Positions 1 through 7,862 of a stretch of DNA of 64,000 nt are shown piece after piece. A program made the position numbers and the translations under genes. How positions within the stretch are numbered: position 1 is the first letter of the stretch; every line of letters starts with the position of its first letter. Source of the DNA: Blautia schinkii (GTDB taxonomy: Bacteria; Bacillota; Clostridia; Lachnospirales; Lachnospiraceae); assembly GCF_013304825.1 (NCBI RefSeq), contig NZ_JAAWUO010000004.1, forward strand, positions 62,001 through 126,000. The letters are read 5' to 3'. The notes beneath the pieces are model-generated. The model did no database searches. It was not told the DNA's origin and was given only the letters and a program-made list of their open reading frames with translations.

Positions 1-643
1 TAACTTTATTATAGGAAGTCATGATCATCCAGGGCTGTGCTTCCTGGATCATTTTTTTCCAGGGACGAAGATATACCTCATGGAGCACTCTCTCCGAAAT
101 TACAGAGTCTGTATTCATTCTGTCAAATTCCTGATTATTGGCAAGAAAATGCTTGGGGCAGGCACCGATTCCCTGACTCTGTATTCCTTTTACATATTCT
201 GCCGCCAGAATTCCTGTCTGTACCGGATCTTCGCTGAGATAATCGTAATTCCGTCCACACAGTGGTGAACGCTTCAGATTCATTCCCGGACGATTAAGGA
301 TATTTATCTTTTCCGGACTGGCCTTGGCTTCCTGTGCCCATTTCACTCCCACATCATAAGCCAGCTTTTTATCCCAGCTCATTGCCACAGCAGAATTGGA
401 CGGAAAAGCAACAGGATGATACTTTCCATCCGCAGGTCTGCCATCCTCTCCCGGAACCGGCTTTCCGGCAGGCCAGTTATCTTGTCCCCCTCCGGGAACA
501 TCCTGAGGCGTAGGGCCATAGAAGTCCTGAGATGGAATGGAACAGTACTGATTATCCAGTGGGGTCAGGGCGTAGGCCTTCTCCTCCAACGTCATCCTGC
601 CAAGCATATTTTCTATAACAGTATCAAATAATTTTTCAAACAT
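1..643 (-). CDS. Glycoside hydrolase family 3 enzyme (beta-glucosidase/xylosidase type), N-terminal part
   Basis: Reading the minus strand from an ATG at 643 gives about 214 open codons that run off the left edge. The N-terminus carries MTLEEKAYAL, then RPGMNLKRSPLCGRNYDYLSE and GIGACPKHFLANNQE, followed by SERVLHEVYLRP and WMIMTSYNKV. This is the order of substrate-binding blocks of the GH3 TIM-barrel domain (the KHF and GRN-YLSEDP motifs). The nucleophile Asp should lie just beyond the edge and is not visible. GH3 enzymes release terminal beta-linked sugars. The gene starts 2 nt after the stop of the GPH symporter, so the two are probably co-transcribed and co-translated. There is no signal peptide, suggesting cytoplasmic cleavage of imported oligosaccharides. 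Substrate unknown. Confidence 0.9.
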   Translation of the reverse strand, partial: MFEKLFDTVIENMLGRMTLEEKAYALTPLDNQYCSIPSQDFYGPTPQDVPGGGQDNWPAGKPVPGEDGRPADGKYHPVAFPSNSAVAMSWDKKLAYDVGVKWAQEAKASPEKINILNRPGMNLKRSPLCGRNYDYLSEDPVQTGILAAEYVKGIQSQGIGACPKHFLANNQEFDRMNTDSVISERVLHEVYLRPWKKMIQEAQPWMIMTSYNKV

Positions 644-645
644 AG

Positions 646-2022
646 TTACTTTCCAACAGCCTTTCTCTCTTCCAGTTCTTTAACAATTGTTGAGTATTCT
701 TTTTCCAGTTTATAAAAGCTTAAGATCACTGCAGAAAGAATATTTAAGATAACAGGCAGATAAACATAGACGATCTTAATTCCTGTCAGTGCTGATGCAG
801 TCTGAACCTCCGCAGCTCCGTTATATCCTGCCCAGGCAAGTACCCAGCCGCACAGTGCAGTACCAAGCGCGGTACCACATTTGGAACCAAAACTGTTTGC
901 AGACATGATCATACCTTCCTGACGGACGCCTGTTTTCCACTGTCCATATTCTACGGTATAGCAGAGAAGCGGATAAGAACACCACTGTGTGCTGCAGCCC
1001 AGAGCAAAAATAAAGGTTCCCACATAGATCATCATCAAAGAGCTTTCTCCGCTTACTCCGACGATAATTCTTCCCACTGTCATGATCAGGACACCTGCTA
1101 CCAGACTGTTTTTCATTCCACATTTTGCAACGATCGGTGCTGACAGCGGGATCAGTACCAGCATCGGCATGGACAGTAACATTCCTACGATTGCAACAGA
1201 CTGTGGCTTTCCGCAGACATAGGCCAGATAAAAGAACATAGAGCCCATGTTCAGGGAAATTACAGCACTTGAAAAAATACCGTTTACTGTAAGGATACGC
1301 CAGTATTTATTTTTCATTACATTGAAAAGACTTTCCACAAAACCAAGCTTTTTGTCATCCTGTCCATGCTGGTCTTCCTCAGCATTAACTCTTTCTGTTG
1401 TGTTGACATAGCAAAGACTGTATACGATCAGCGCAATGACAGCATATACACCGATAACAATGGTCCAGCTCAGCTTTGTATTTCCGGCCCATCCTATAAA
1501 GATCATTGTAAAGGAATTCACGATCGTAGATGCTATAGTAGAAAAGATTGACCGGAGAACTCCTGTTGTCTTTCGATCATCCTTATCCTGTGTGATCAGC
1601 GCCTGAAGAGAGTTATACGGAATAACGATCATTGTGTAGATCGTACAGAACAGATTATAAGTAATAAATACATAAATTCCCTGAGCTACCGTGCTTGTAA
1701 AATCCGGCACAGTAAAAAGAATGATTGCGGAAATGGCATATGGCAGTGCCATTCTTTTCAGCCATGGTCTTGCCTTTGCTCCTGGCTTTGCAAATCTTTC
1801 TTCCACATATCCCATTGCCACATCTGAAATCGCATCAAAGATCTTTGACACAAACATAATGGTTCCTACTATTGCCGCATTTACATGAGCATAATTGGTA
1901 TAGTAAACCAGCAGATATGCACTCATAACTGTAAACAGCAGGTTTGTTCCCATCTCACCGCCGGAGAAGGATATCTTTTCCAGCCAGCTTAATTTATCGG
2001 TTGCTTTCATTTTTTGTTCCAT
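646..2022 (-). CDS. GPH-family sugar:cation symporter (MelB-like)
   Basis: About 458 residues with roughly 12 hydrophobic segments. The N-terminal block SGGEMGTNLLFTVMSAYLL and the following KIFDAISDVAMGYV and KARPWLKR motifs are typical of glycoside-pentoside-hexuronide symporters. The frame opens at 2037, but AGGAGGT lies inside those first codons at 2034-2028, five bases before an ATG at 2022. The protein therefore most likely starts MEQKMKATDK. It sits directly upstream of the GH3 gene and is divergent from the AraC regulator, which points to uptake of a plant oligosaccharide or glycoside. The exact sugar cannot be read from the sequence. Confidence 0.88.
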   Translation of the reverse strand: MEQKMKATDKLSWLEKISFSGGEMGTNLLFTVMSAYLLVYYTNYAHVNAAIVGTIMFVSKIFDAISDVAMGYVEERFAKPGAKARPWLKRMALPYAISAIILFTVPDFTSTVAQGIYVFITYNLFCTIYTMIVIPYNSLQALITQDKDDRKTTGVLRSIFSTIASTIVNSFTMIFIGWAGNTKLSWTIVIGVYAVIALIVYSLCYVNTTERVNAEEDQHGQDDKKLGFVESLFNVMKNKYWRILTVNGIFSSAVISLNMGSMFFYLAYVCGKPQSVAIVGMLLSMPMLVLIPLSAPIVAKCGMKNSLVAGVLIMTVGRIIVGVSGESSLMMIYVGTFIFALGCSTQWCSYPLLCYTVEYGQWKTGVRQEGMIMSANSFGSKCGTALGTALCGWVLAWAGYNGAAEVQTASALTGIKIVYVYLPVILNILSAVILSFYKLEKEYSTIVKELEERKAVGK

Positions 2023-2047
2023 TTCGGACCTCCTCATCTTTCTCTTT

Positions 2048-2066
2048 TGATAGTTCTATTCTATCA
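2048..2066. promoter_or_regulatory. Small inverted repeat upstream of the symporter gene
   Basis: TGATAG, 7 bases, CTATCA. It lies about 26 bp before the symporter start, between the divergent symporter and araC-type genes. It could be an operator or leader hairpin. Function is inferred from position only; the arms are short. Confidence 0.3.
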
Positions 2067-2227
2067 GCCGAAACGGTTATCTGCCCCTATATGATCTATT
2101 ATCTTTCTTTTGAAATCCGACCTTTTTTAATATTTTATACATTTTATTATTTCCTTTACAAGCGGCCTGTGATAGAATTTTCCATAGAATATGATAACGA
2201 TAACCATACTATAAAGAAAGGAATCCT

Positions 2228-3337
2228 ATGAATTTTTATATTTCCATCGGAGAGATTCAGGACCATATAGAGGAATACCATCGTTCCACAGGAGAAGCCC
2301 CTGATTTTCCTTTTATTCTTCACCAGATCTACACCCAGAAGCATTACCTTAAGGAATTTCCGGGTACCATAGATACATCCAGTCTGATCCGTCTGGAAGA
2401 CGATGACTTTTTGAAAGAGATCCGGAAACTATATTTCTATTTTTCGGATAAGATCCTGCATATTCCGGAGCGTTTTGATATTGTTCCTCCGAACGCAGGG
2501 CTCACTGTCGTTTACCAGTTCTGGGGATGCAAGGATTTTATTCATCTCCACGACTGCTTTGAGATCGACTACGTTTACCGTGGTCAGTGTGAACTTACCT
2601 TTCTGGATGAACAGCAGATTCTGACGGAAGGTGATTTCTGCATTCTCTCTCCATTTACCCGGCACAATGTAACTCTTCTTAACAAAGATTCCTACATATT
2701 TCCGATCTATATTAAGGAAAGCACTTTCAGCAAACTGTTTTTTCCTCTGCTTTCCTCTGATGACATCCTGTCAGATTTTTTCCGCAAGATCCTGTCCTCC
2801 TCCGAGGAGGCCAATTATCTGCTGATCAAAACTGATGCTTCCTGTGAGATCAAAGATCTTGTAAAGAAACTGTTTCTGGAGAATTTCCGGTATGACAATT
2901 ATGTGGAACGATGCAATATTTACTGGATCAATCTGCTGTTTGTCTATGTCCTCCGCTCCTACCACATCTACCAGCAGTTTTCCTATTACAAGTCCGGCCC
3001 GGATCATATTCCCATTGTCCGCTACATTCAGAGTCATTACAAAACGGTTACTCTTCCCATACTTGCAGAGCGTTTTCACTATTCTGTCCCTTATCTCTCC
3101 AAGATCATCAAAGAAAACACGGGCAAAAATTTCACACAGCTTATTAAAACACTGAAAATGAAAGAAGCTCTGGAATATCTGGAAAAAACCGATCTGTCCA
3201 TAGAAGAGATCTCCGAAAAAACAGGCTACAACAGTGCTGATCACTTTTATCGTGTATTCAAAGAATACCAGGGAATTTCTCCTCAGCAATACAGGAAGGA
3301 GTTCCTGAAAAAGAGAGCAGAGAATTTTCCCTGGTAA
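2228..3337 (+). CDS. AraC-family transcriptional regulator
   Basis: 369 residues. Residues about 90-165 form a cupin-like sensor region (HLHDCFEIDYVYRG, EGDFCILSPFTRHNV). The C-terminal 100 residues hold two helix-turn-helix motifs: LAERFHYSVPYLSKIIKENTG and the second AraC signature ISEKTGYNSADHFYRVFKEY...GISPQQYRKE. AAGGA lies 5 bases before the ATG. The gene is divergent from the GPH symporter/GH3 pair and precedes a convergent GH43 gene, so it is likely the local sugar-responsive activator. The inducer is unknown. Confidence 0.9.
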   Translation: MNFYISIGEIQDHIEEYHRSTGEAPDFPFILHQIYTQKHYLKEFPGTIDTSSLIRLEDDDFLKEIRKLYFYFSDKILHIPERFDIVPPNAGLTVVYQFWGCKDFIHLHDCFEIDYVYRGQCELTFLDEQQILTEGDFCILSPFTRHNVTLLNKDSYIFPIYIKESTFSKLFFPLLSSDDILSDFFRKILSSSEEANYLLIKTDASCEIKDLVKKLFLENFRYDNYVERCNIYWINLLFVYVLRSYHIYQQFSYYKSGPDHIPIVRYIQSHYKTVTLPILAERFHYSVPYLSKIIKENTGKNFTQLIKTLKMKEALEYLEKTDLSIEEISEKTGYNSADHFYRVFKEYQGISPQQYRKEFLKKRAENFPW

Positions 3338-3369
3338 TATTTTTTGCAGCCATTCGCCAGCAGTCTTAT

Positions 3370-4428
3370 TTATTCATAATCGTCCAGACTCCATTCCTCT
3401 TTCCAGTCGATATACACCATCTCTCCGTCAAAACGCAGCGGAAGCCATACATAATCCGCAATAGATGTGTTATCCTCCGGAAGGGGTTCCCTGGCTAACA
3501 GCTTCTGACGTTCTTCAACGGAAATATCCGGATTAAAGATTGCCTCAAACATTCTGGAATACTCCTCATATCTGGCATCCATCTGCCGGGGCAGCCATCG
3601 ATCCGCACATGCAATATAAAGATCCTTTTTCCCCTGTACCTTAAATACAGAAGAAATCTGGGAATGATAAGATGTGTTGCTTTTGTCCTCCGGATGCGGA
3701 TTTCCAAGTACCCTGTACGGACCATGCCAGGTATCGGCAATGGCAATTTCTGAAGGATTCGGATAATAAGAAGTGGTTCCCGATGTCAGGAGATAGTGTT
3801 TTCCTTTTCTACTGAAATGAGCAGTTGCCTCCCTGACATAAGGTGGATAAGGTCTTGGGAAATGTGTGGAATAATATCCTGTCACATCTGTATAGTCCTC
3901 TGTCAGGTCTGCGCAAATGGTTTCACTGTGTACACGCTCAAAATAATAATATGCTTTTCCGTCCGGCGCCACTGCCAGATCAAAGTCTCCTGCGCTCATG
4001 TTCAAAGGCTTCAGTCCTTCTCTTACCTTGATATAAGGTCCCAGAAAGTGATCTGCAGTAAGGACTGTTGAAGTCTGTGTCTCATCAGGATTCATGATCT
4101 TTAACCAGCACACATATTTTCCGGTGCCTCTGTTATAGATAATATGAGGCCTGTCCATGCATCTGGATGGATGAAGAGAAGAATGGATATCATCCGGCTC
4201 CGGAGGAATGATCAGTCCTTTATCCTCCCAGTTGTACAGATCTCTGGAAGCATAGCATCTTACACCCCAGTGCCAGATTCCGCTTCCAGGTACTGTTTTT
4301 TCTTTATTTTCACCGTACCAGTAATAAACTCCGTCAATAAAGATCACGGATCCACCGTGAGCCTGTATTCTTTTTCCTTCTGTATCCAGCCAAACCCTTC
4401 CCGGATAAAATCTATCATATTTATTCAT
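3370..4428 (-). CDS. Glycoside hydrolase family 43-like protein
   Basis: 352 residues with no signal peptide. The N-terminus GGSVIFIDGVYYWYGENK, then SRDLYNWEDKG, RPHIIYNRGTGKYVCW, AGDFDLAVAPDGKAYYYFE and REATAHFSRKGKHYLLTS follow the five-bladed beta-propeller repeats of GH43 (exo-galactanase/arabinanase/xylosidase type). Likely acid residues sit in the D-A-H/R-E-A-like blocks, but I cannot assign the catalytic triad with certainty. The gene is convergent with the AraC gene and probably serves the same glycan locus. The fine specificity is not deducible. Confidence 0.8.
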   Translation of the reverse strand: MNKYDRFYPGRVWLDTEGKRIQAHGGSVIFIDGVYYWYGENKEKTVPGSGIWHWGVRCYASRDLYNWEDKGLIIPPEPDDIHSSLHPSRCMDRPHIIYNRGTGKYVCWLKIMNPDETQTSTVLTADHFLGPYIKVREGLKPLNMSAGDFDLAVAPDGKAYYYFERVHSETICADLTEDYTDVTGYYSTHFPRPYPPYVREATAHFSRKGKHYLLTSGTTSYYPNPSEIAIADTWHGPYRVLGNPHPEDKSNTSYHSQISSVFKVQGKKDLYIACADRWLPRQMDARYEEYSRMFEAIFNPDISVEERQKLLAREPLPEDNTSIADYVWLPLRFDGEMVYIDWKEEWSLDDYE

Positions 4429-4567
4429 CTTGATCTTCTCTCCTGTCTTTTATTATTCGGCGTCCTTTCCGGTCCGCTCCTTCTGAGAATTTTATCATTT
4501 TTCTTTTCTCTGCGCCTGTATAAAATCTACCCTGTCTCTTCCTAAATCCGTTCTTTTTTAAGATAAA

Positions 4568-4610
4568 CAAAAAGAGCATACAGAACTTTTTTCCAAAATT
4601 CCGTATGCTC
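4568..4610 (-). terminator. Intrinsic terminator after the bioY-CHY operon
   Basis: Arms GAGCATACGGAA and TTCTGTATGCTC (minus strand) form a 12-bp stem followed by TTTTTG. It lies 25 bp downstream of the CHY zinc-finger gene. Confidence 0.8.
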
Positions 4611-4634
4611 CTGATTCTTTCTCCGTAATTTTTT

Positions 4635-4970
4635 CTATTCCCCACAGGAAAAATAAATATTCTCATGTAAACTGCACCGTGGATTAAAACCGGCATGGCA
4701 GTAAGGGCAGCTGCCTTGCTTATATTCCTTGCGGGTAAGCTTCCTCCTACAGTTTCCACAGAGAACCGGATACTCTTCTTCCGGTGCTGTCGCTGCAAAG
4801 GGATGATCTTCAATTTCGTCATGACAGGAATAGCATGCATAATATTTTCTGCATTGTGCGCAGAGTAATGCGGCTATATCAAGGCTGGTGTGGTAATGCT
4901 TACATCGTCCTTCTTTATCAAGTCCGACGCCATGAATCTTAATATGTTGTTTCTTATCTGTTTCCTGCAT
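4635..4970 (-). CDS. CHY-type zinc-finger protein
   Basis: 111 residues. Cys/His pairs are arranged as CKHYHT, CAQCRKYYACYSCHDE, PVLCGNCRRK and CPYCHAGFNPRCSLH, the pattern of the CHY zinc finger, a small bacterial zinc-binding protein of unclear function. The longer frame to 5012 has no ribosome binding site. The ATG at 4970 has AAAAGGA seven bases upstream and overlaps the 3' end of bioY by 17 bp, so this start is preferred. It is the second gene of the bioY transcript and should share its biotin-responsive control. Confidence 0.85.
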   Translation of the reverse strand: MQETDKKQHIKIHGVGLDKEGRCKHYHTSLDIAALLCAQCRKYYACYSCHDEIEDHPFAATAPEEEYPVLCGNCRRKLTRKEYKQGSCPYCHAGFNPRCSLHENIYFSCGE

Positions 4971-5538
4971 TGTTGATTCCTTTTCGGATCGGAATGGCAA
5001 GTAATACTGCAAGAACCGTGATCACGATATCTTTTGGAATGAATGCAGTTAAGGAATATACCGCAATGGCCGGAATACTCATAGATCCGCCAACAAAATG
5101 CCACTGTAAACCACCGATAGTCTCAACGATCAGAAGACCGATCAGGGAAAAACCGATGGAAATTGCCAGATTTTTTGTCTTATTATCTGTTTTCGGACGG
5201 ATTCCGCTAAGCCATGTCATAAATGGCCATGCCCAGATATAACCTCCGGTAACGCCTACAATACTGCTGATTCCGCCGGTAAAATTGGCAAAGATCGGAA
5301 GACCGATCGCACCTAAGAGAACGTAAACCACCGTTGCCGTTGTTCCAAGTCTGGAACCAAGCACTGCTCCTACAAGTGCCACACCGAATACCTGAATCGT
5401 GATCGGAACACCTGTCGGCATTGGCAGTGATATCTGTGAGATTACTGCCAGAACTGCTGCAAACATACCAACCAGCACCATCTCTCTGGTTGTAAACTTT
5501 CGCTCTGAAGCAGAGCTTTCTGCATAAGACTGATTCAT
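4954..5538 (-). CDS. bioY: Biotin ECF transporter substrate-binding subunit BioY
   Basis: 194 residues with about six membrane segments. The blocks GMFAAVLAVISQISLPMPTGVP, GAVLGSRLGTTATVVYVLLGAIGLPIF, GGISSIVGVTGGYIWAWP and FIPKDIVITVL are hallmark BioY sequence, including the G-G-x-x-x-x-x-G-P-T-G-G-Y-like segment. BioY captures biotin in the membrane and works with the shared ECF ATPase module (EcfA/A'/T), which is not in this window. GGAGA lies upstream of the ATG. Its promoter carries a BirA-like operator, so repression by biotinylated BirA is expected. Confidence 0.95.
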   Translation of the reverse strand: MNQSYAESSASERKFTTREMVLVGMFAAVLAVISQISLPMPTGVPITIQVFGVALVGAVLGSRLGTTATVVYVLLGAIGLPIFANFTGGISSIVGVTGGYIWAWPFMTWLSGIRPKTDNKTKNLAISIGFSLIGLLIVETIGGLQWHFVGGSMSIPAIAVYSLTAFIPKDIVITVLAVLLAIPIRKGINNAGNR

Positions 5539-5584
5539 AATAATGTCTCCTCTTCCCGTAAAGATTATGTGTTATGACTTTCTT

Positions 5585-5639
5585 TTTATATCACAACCGG
5601 AAAGAATTGTCAACTTGAGTTTTAAACTATGGTTTACAT
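5585..5639 (-). promoter_or_regulatory. bioY promoter with overlapping BirA-like operator
   Basis: Minus strand: -35 TTGACA at 5613-5608, 17-bp spacer, -10 TATAAA at 5590-5585. Overlapping the -35 is ATGTAAACC (5639-5631), 15 bp, AGTTGACAA (5615-5607). This resembles the BirA site TTGTAAACC-N15/16-GGTTTACAA. A second TTGTAAACC lies on the plus strand at 5647-5655 and forms a perfect 8-bp inverted repeat with the first half site. Binding by BirA is inferred from motif and gene context. Confidence 0.75.
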
Positions 5640-5774
5640 TCTTTAGTTGTAAACCTGGTAAATATAGACAAATCATCTCTTCATGTCTGGTTTTCAGATA
5701 TCCCAGTCCCATTTGTCCATTGTCCATCCTGGACTTCTGCCTTAATATGTCCACATATTCATTGAACGAACGAG

Positions 5775-5981
5775 GTGATATTTCTGAAGCAGATAAAAAT
5801 TGCATGTACCGGCTATATTCTGGTGTCCGGCGCTTTTGGCGTTATAGTGATCCTGAAAAATACACTTTTCTTTGCAGGCTGTGCACTTCTGGCCGAAGGA
5901 TGTATGCGCCATTACATTGTAAAACATACCGCCCAGCTGCCTGACTATCATTATCTGAATGAGAAACAGCTATCAAAATAA
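5775..5981 (+). CDS. Short hydrophobic protein of unknown function
   Basis: 68 codons from a GTG with no clear ribosome binding site. The frame contains one hydrophobic stretch (YILVSGAFGVIVILKNTLFF) followed by AGCALLAEGC and a polar tail. I do not recognise it. It sits directly upstream of a radical SAM pseudogene and may itself be a remnant of a longer gene. An upstream TTG/CTG start or a pseudogene are alternatives. Confidence 0.35.
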   Translation: MIFLKQIKIACTGYILVSGAFGVIVILKNTLFFAGCALLAEGCMRHYIVKHTAQLPDYHYLNEKQLSK

Positions 5982-5987
5982 CTAATT

Positions 5988-6505
5988 TTTTACAAAGGTG
6001 GATTTCCTTCCCAGCGAAAAACGATCCGTGAATCAATCGAAAACCCGGAACATCCTTATTATTCCTATATCCGCAAAATTTTTACAGATGTTGACCCTAA
6101 GGTTGCCAAAACTCTTGCTGTCAATTTCTTTATTAATGCTACACTGGTTGGCTGGTCAAAGGAAAAAAGCTCGGTGTCTACATGTACATCTATATCTGTG
6201 GCGAACCGCTTGTACGAAAAAAAGACCTGATCCATCTCTGCGAAAAGCATTCTGACTGCGTATTTTCATGCTTCACAAATGCTACTCTCATTGATGAGGA
6301 CTTTGCTGACGAAATGCTCCGGGTAGGAAATTTTGTTCCTGCTATTTCTCTTGAAGGCTTTGAAGAGGCAACGGATGGACGCCGTGGTGGTGGTGTCTAT
6401 CAGAAAGTAACAAAAGCTATGTCTCTTCTCCGTGAAAAAAAACTGATCTATGGCATTTCCTGTTGTTATACCAGTGCAAACTATGAATCCATTACTGATG
6501 ATGAT
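5988..6505 (+). pseudogene. Radical SAM protein remnant lacking its cluster-binding segment
   Basis: One frame (about 5994-6160) reads KGGFPSQRKTIRE, YYSYIRKIFTDVDPK and AKTLAVNFFINATLVGW. After a frame change near 6160 it continues LGVYMYIYICGEPLVRKKDL, LCEKHSDC, CFTNATLIDEDFADEML and AISLEGFEEATDGRRG up to SANYESITDDD. These are blocks of a known radical SAM family. In that family the CxxxCxxC [4Fe-4S] motif lies between the two blocks, and it is absent here. The normal GGEPL is changed to CGEPL. The C-terminal half is also missing: homology ends near 6505, where the convergent TetR gene begins. At least two deletions plus a frameshift; non-functional. Confidence 0.8.
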
Positions 6506-6973
6506 GGCTTACCACCAGAACCAGCCAGTCTAACAGGCTTCCCACAAATATACATTATAGGACTTGATCAGTACTTCCTTTTCTTCTTTTGAAATCTGCT
6601 CACATTCCTCGATTCTGTCTACATATGTACGGATGATATCATAGCCCATTTCGTTTAATCTGGATAAAAATATATCTTTCTGCACAGAACGGAACAGATG
6701 TAAAAAGGCTTTTTTTCTTTTCATGCACTCCTGTGCCATATAGGTGGGACAATCTGCCGGCGATTCAAGTGTTCCGTATTTTTGAATTACATCCGCCATC
6801 CAATCCTCGATAGAATCTATCATCAATGTCGGAATATCCTGAAAATGATAATAAAATGTATTTCGGTTAACCTGACAGCGATTTACAATATCCTGCACCG
6901 TGATCTTATTGTACGGCTTTTCTTCCAGTATTTCCCAGAATGTTTCCTTGATTATCTTCTTTGTATGAACCAC
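6492..6973 (-). pseudogene. TetR-family regulator with frameshifted, truncated C-terminus
   Basis: From a GTG at 6973 (GGAAGG 8 bases upstream) the frame gives an intact TetR DNA-binding domain: FWEILEEKPYNKITVQDIV, then NRNTFYYHFQDIPTLM. The open frame stops at 6530 after YNVYLWEAC. Shifting one base at TATAATG restores a plausible family C-terminus (CIFVGSLLDWL) that runs on to a stop at 6492. This indicates a 1-nt deletion about 50 bp before a deletion junction shared with the radical SAM remnant. DNA binding might survive, but the ligand/dimer domain is damaged. Confidence 0.7.
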
Positions 6974-7009
6974 ACCTTCTACCTTCCTTATTATTTTCAG
7001 GCTTTGACT

Positions 7010-7858
7010 CTATTGCGAAATAAACAGCACGCCCAGAGTACCAGGTCCGCAATGGCAGGAAATAACTCCGCCTGCACGTGTTTCAAGGACTTCTTTAAAA
7101 ACTTCAAGATTTTCAAGATATGTGCGTACTGCTTCCACAACTTCTCTGTCACAACCGGAATGTGTAATAAAGACGCGGTCAGGACGGGCAGCCTTCAGTT
7201 CTTCTCCCATATCTTTCACATACGCTGTAATCACCTTTGAAAGTTTTCCACGATATTTCTTGTAAGCATCCATTGCACCATTTTCCACAACGATCTTGGG
7301 ATGCAGCTTCAGAACACTTCCTGCCATGGCAGAAACAGCATTGCAGCGCCCGCCACGATAAAGATATACCAGCGTATCCACCACAAAACTTGCGCGTACT
7401 TTTGGCTTCAACTCTTCGATTACTGCTGTGATCTCTCCGGCAGTTTTTCCTTCCTGCGCCATGATCGCTGCTTCAATAACGAGAAGACCGATTCCTGTAG
7501 AAAGATTTGCCGAATCGATCACTGTCACAAGATCGGAGGCCTCCAGCTCTTCTGCTGCCAGCCGCATAACATTCCCGGATGTGGACATACCAGAGGAAAT
7601 GGAAAAGCAGATAACCTCTCTCTGTTCACTGACATAAGGCTTCAACATCTCCACCGCATCCATAAGCGACGGTGCAGAAGTCTTCGGAGTTGTCTTATTC
7701 GCATCGGACCACGCAAAGATCTCATCCGGAGTGATATCCCTGCCGTCCCTGTATTCCTTATCTCCAAGCAGAATGTGAAGCGGCAGAATATCAATATCAT
7801 ACTTTTGTAAAAGATCCGGTGAAAGATCACAGGTACTGTCTGAGATTATTTTTACCAT
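7010..7858 (-). CDS. DegV family fatty-acid-binding protein
   Basis: 282 residues. The N-terminus VKIISDSTCDLSPDLL is the DegV signature. KTSAPSLMDA, ICFSISSGMSTSGN, VIDSANLSTGIGLLV, YLYRGGRCNAVSA and the C-terminal VISCHCGPGTLGV are family blocks for the lipid pocket. DegV (FakB-type) proteins present fatty acids to FakA kinase. It lies 4 bp after the MFS gene on the same strand, so they form an operon. Which lipid it binds is unknown. Confidence 0.92.
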   Translation of the reverse strand: MVKIISDSTCDLSPDLLQKYDIDILPLHILLGDKEYRDGRDITPDEIFAWSDANKTTPKTSAPSLMDAVEMLKPYVSEQREVICFSISSGMSTSGNVMRLAAEELEASDLVTVIDSANLSTGIGLLVIEAAIMAQEGKTAGEITAVIEELKPKVRASFVVDTLVYLYRGGRCNAVSAMAGSVLKLHPKIVVENGAMDAYKKYRGKLSKVITAYVKDMGEELKAARPDRVFITHSGCDREVVEAVRTYLENLEVFKEVLETRAGGVISCHCGPGTLGVLFISQ

Positions 7859-7862
7859 AAAA

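Noticed and set aside
5572-5805. 77-codon minus-strand frame as a gene upstream of bioY
   Set aside because: Its 3' end overlaps the bioY promoter and operator, and no domain is recognisable; at most a relic.
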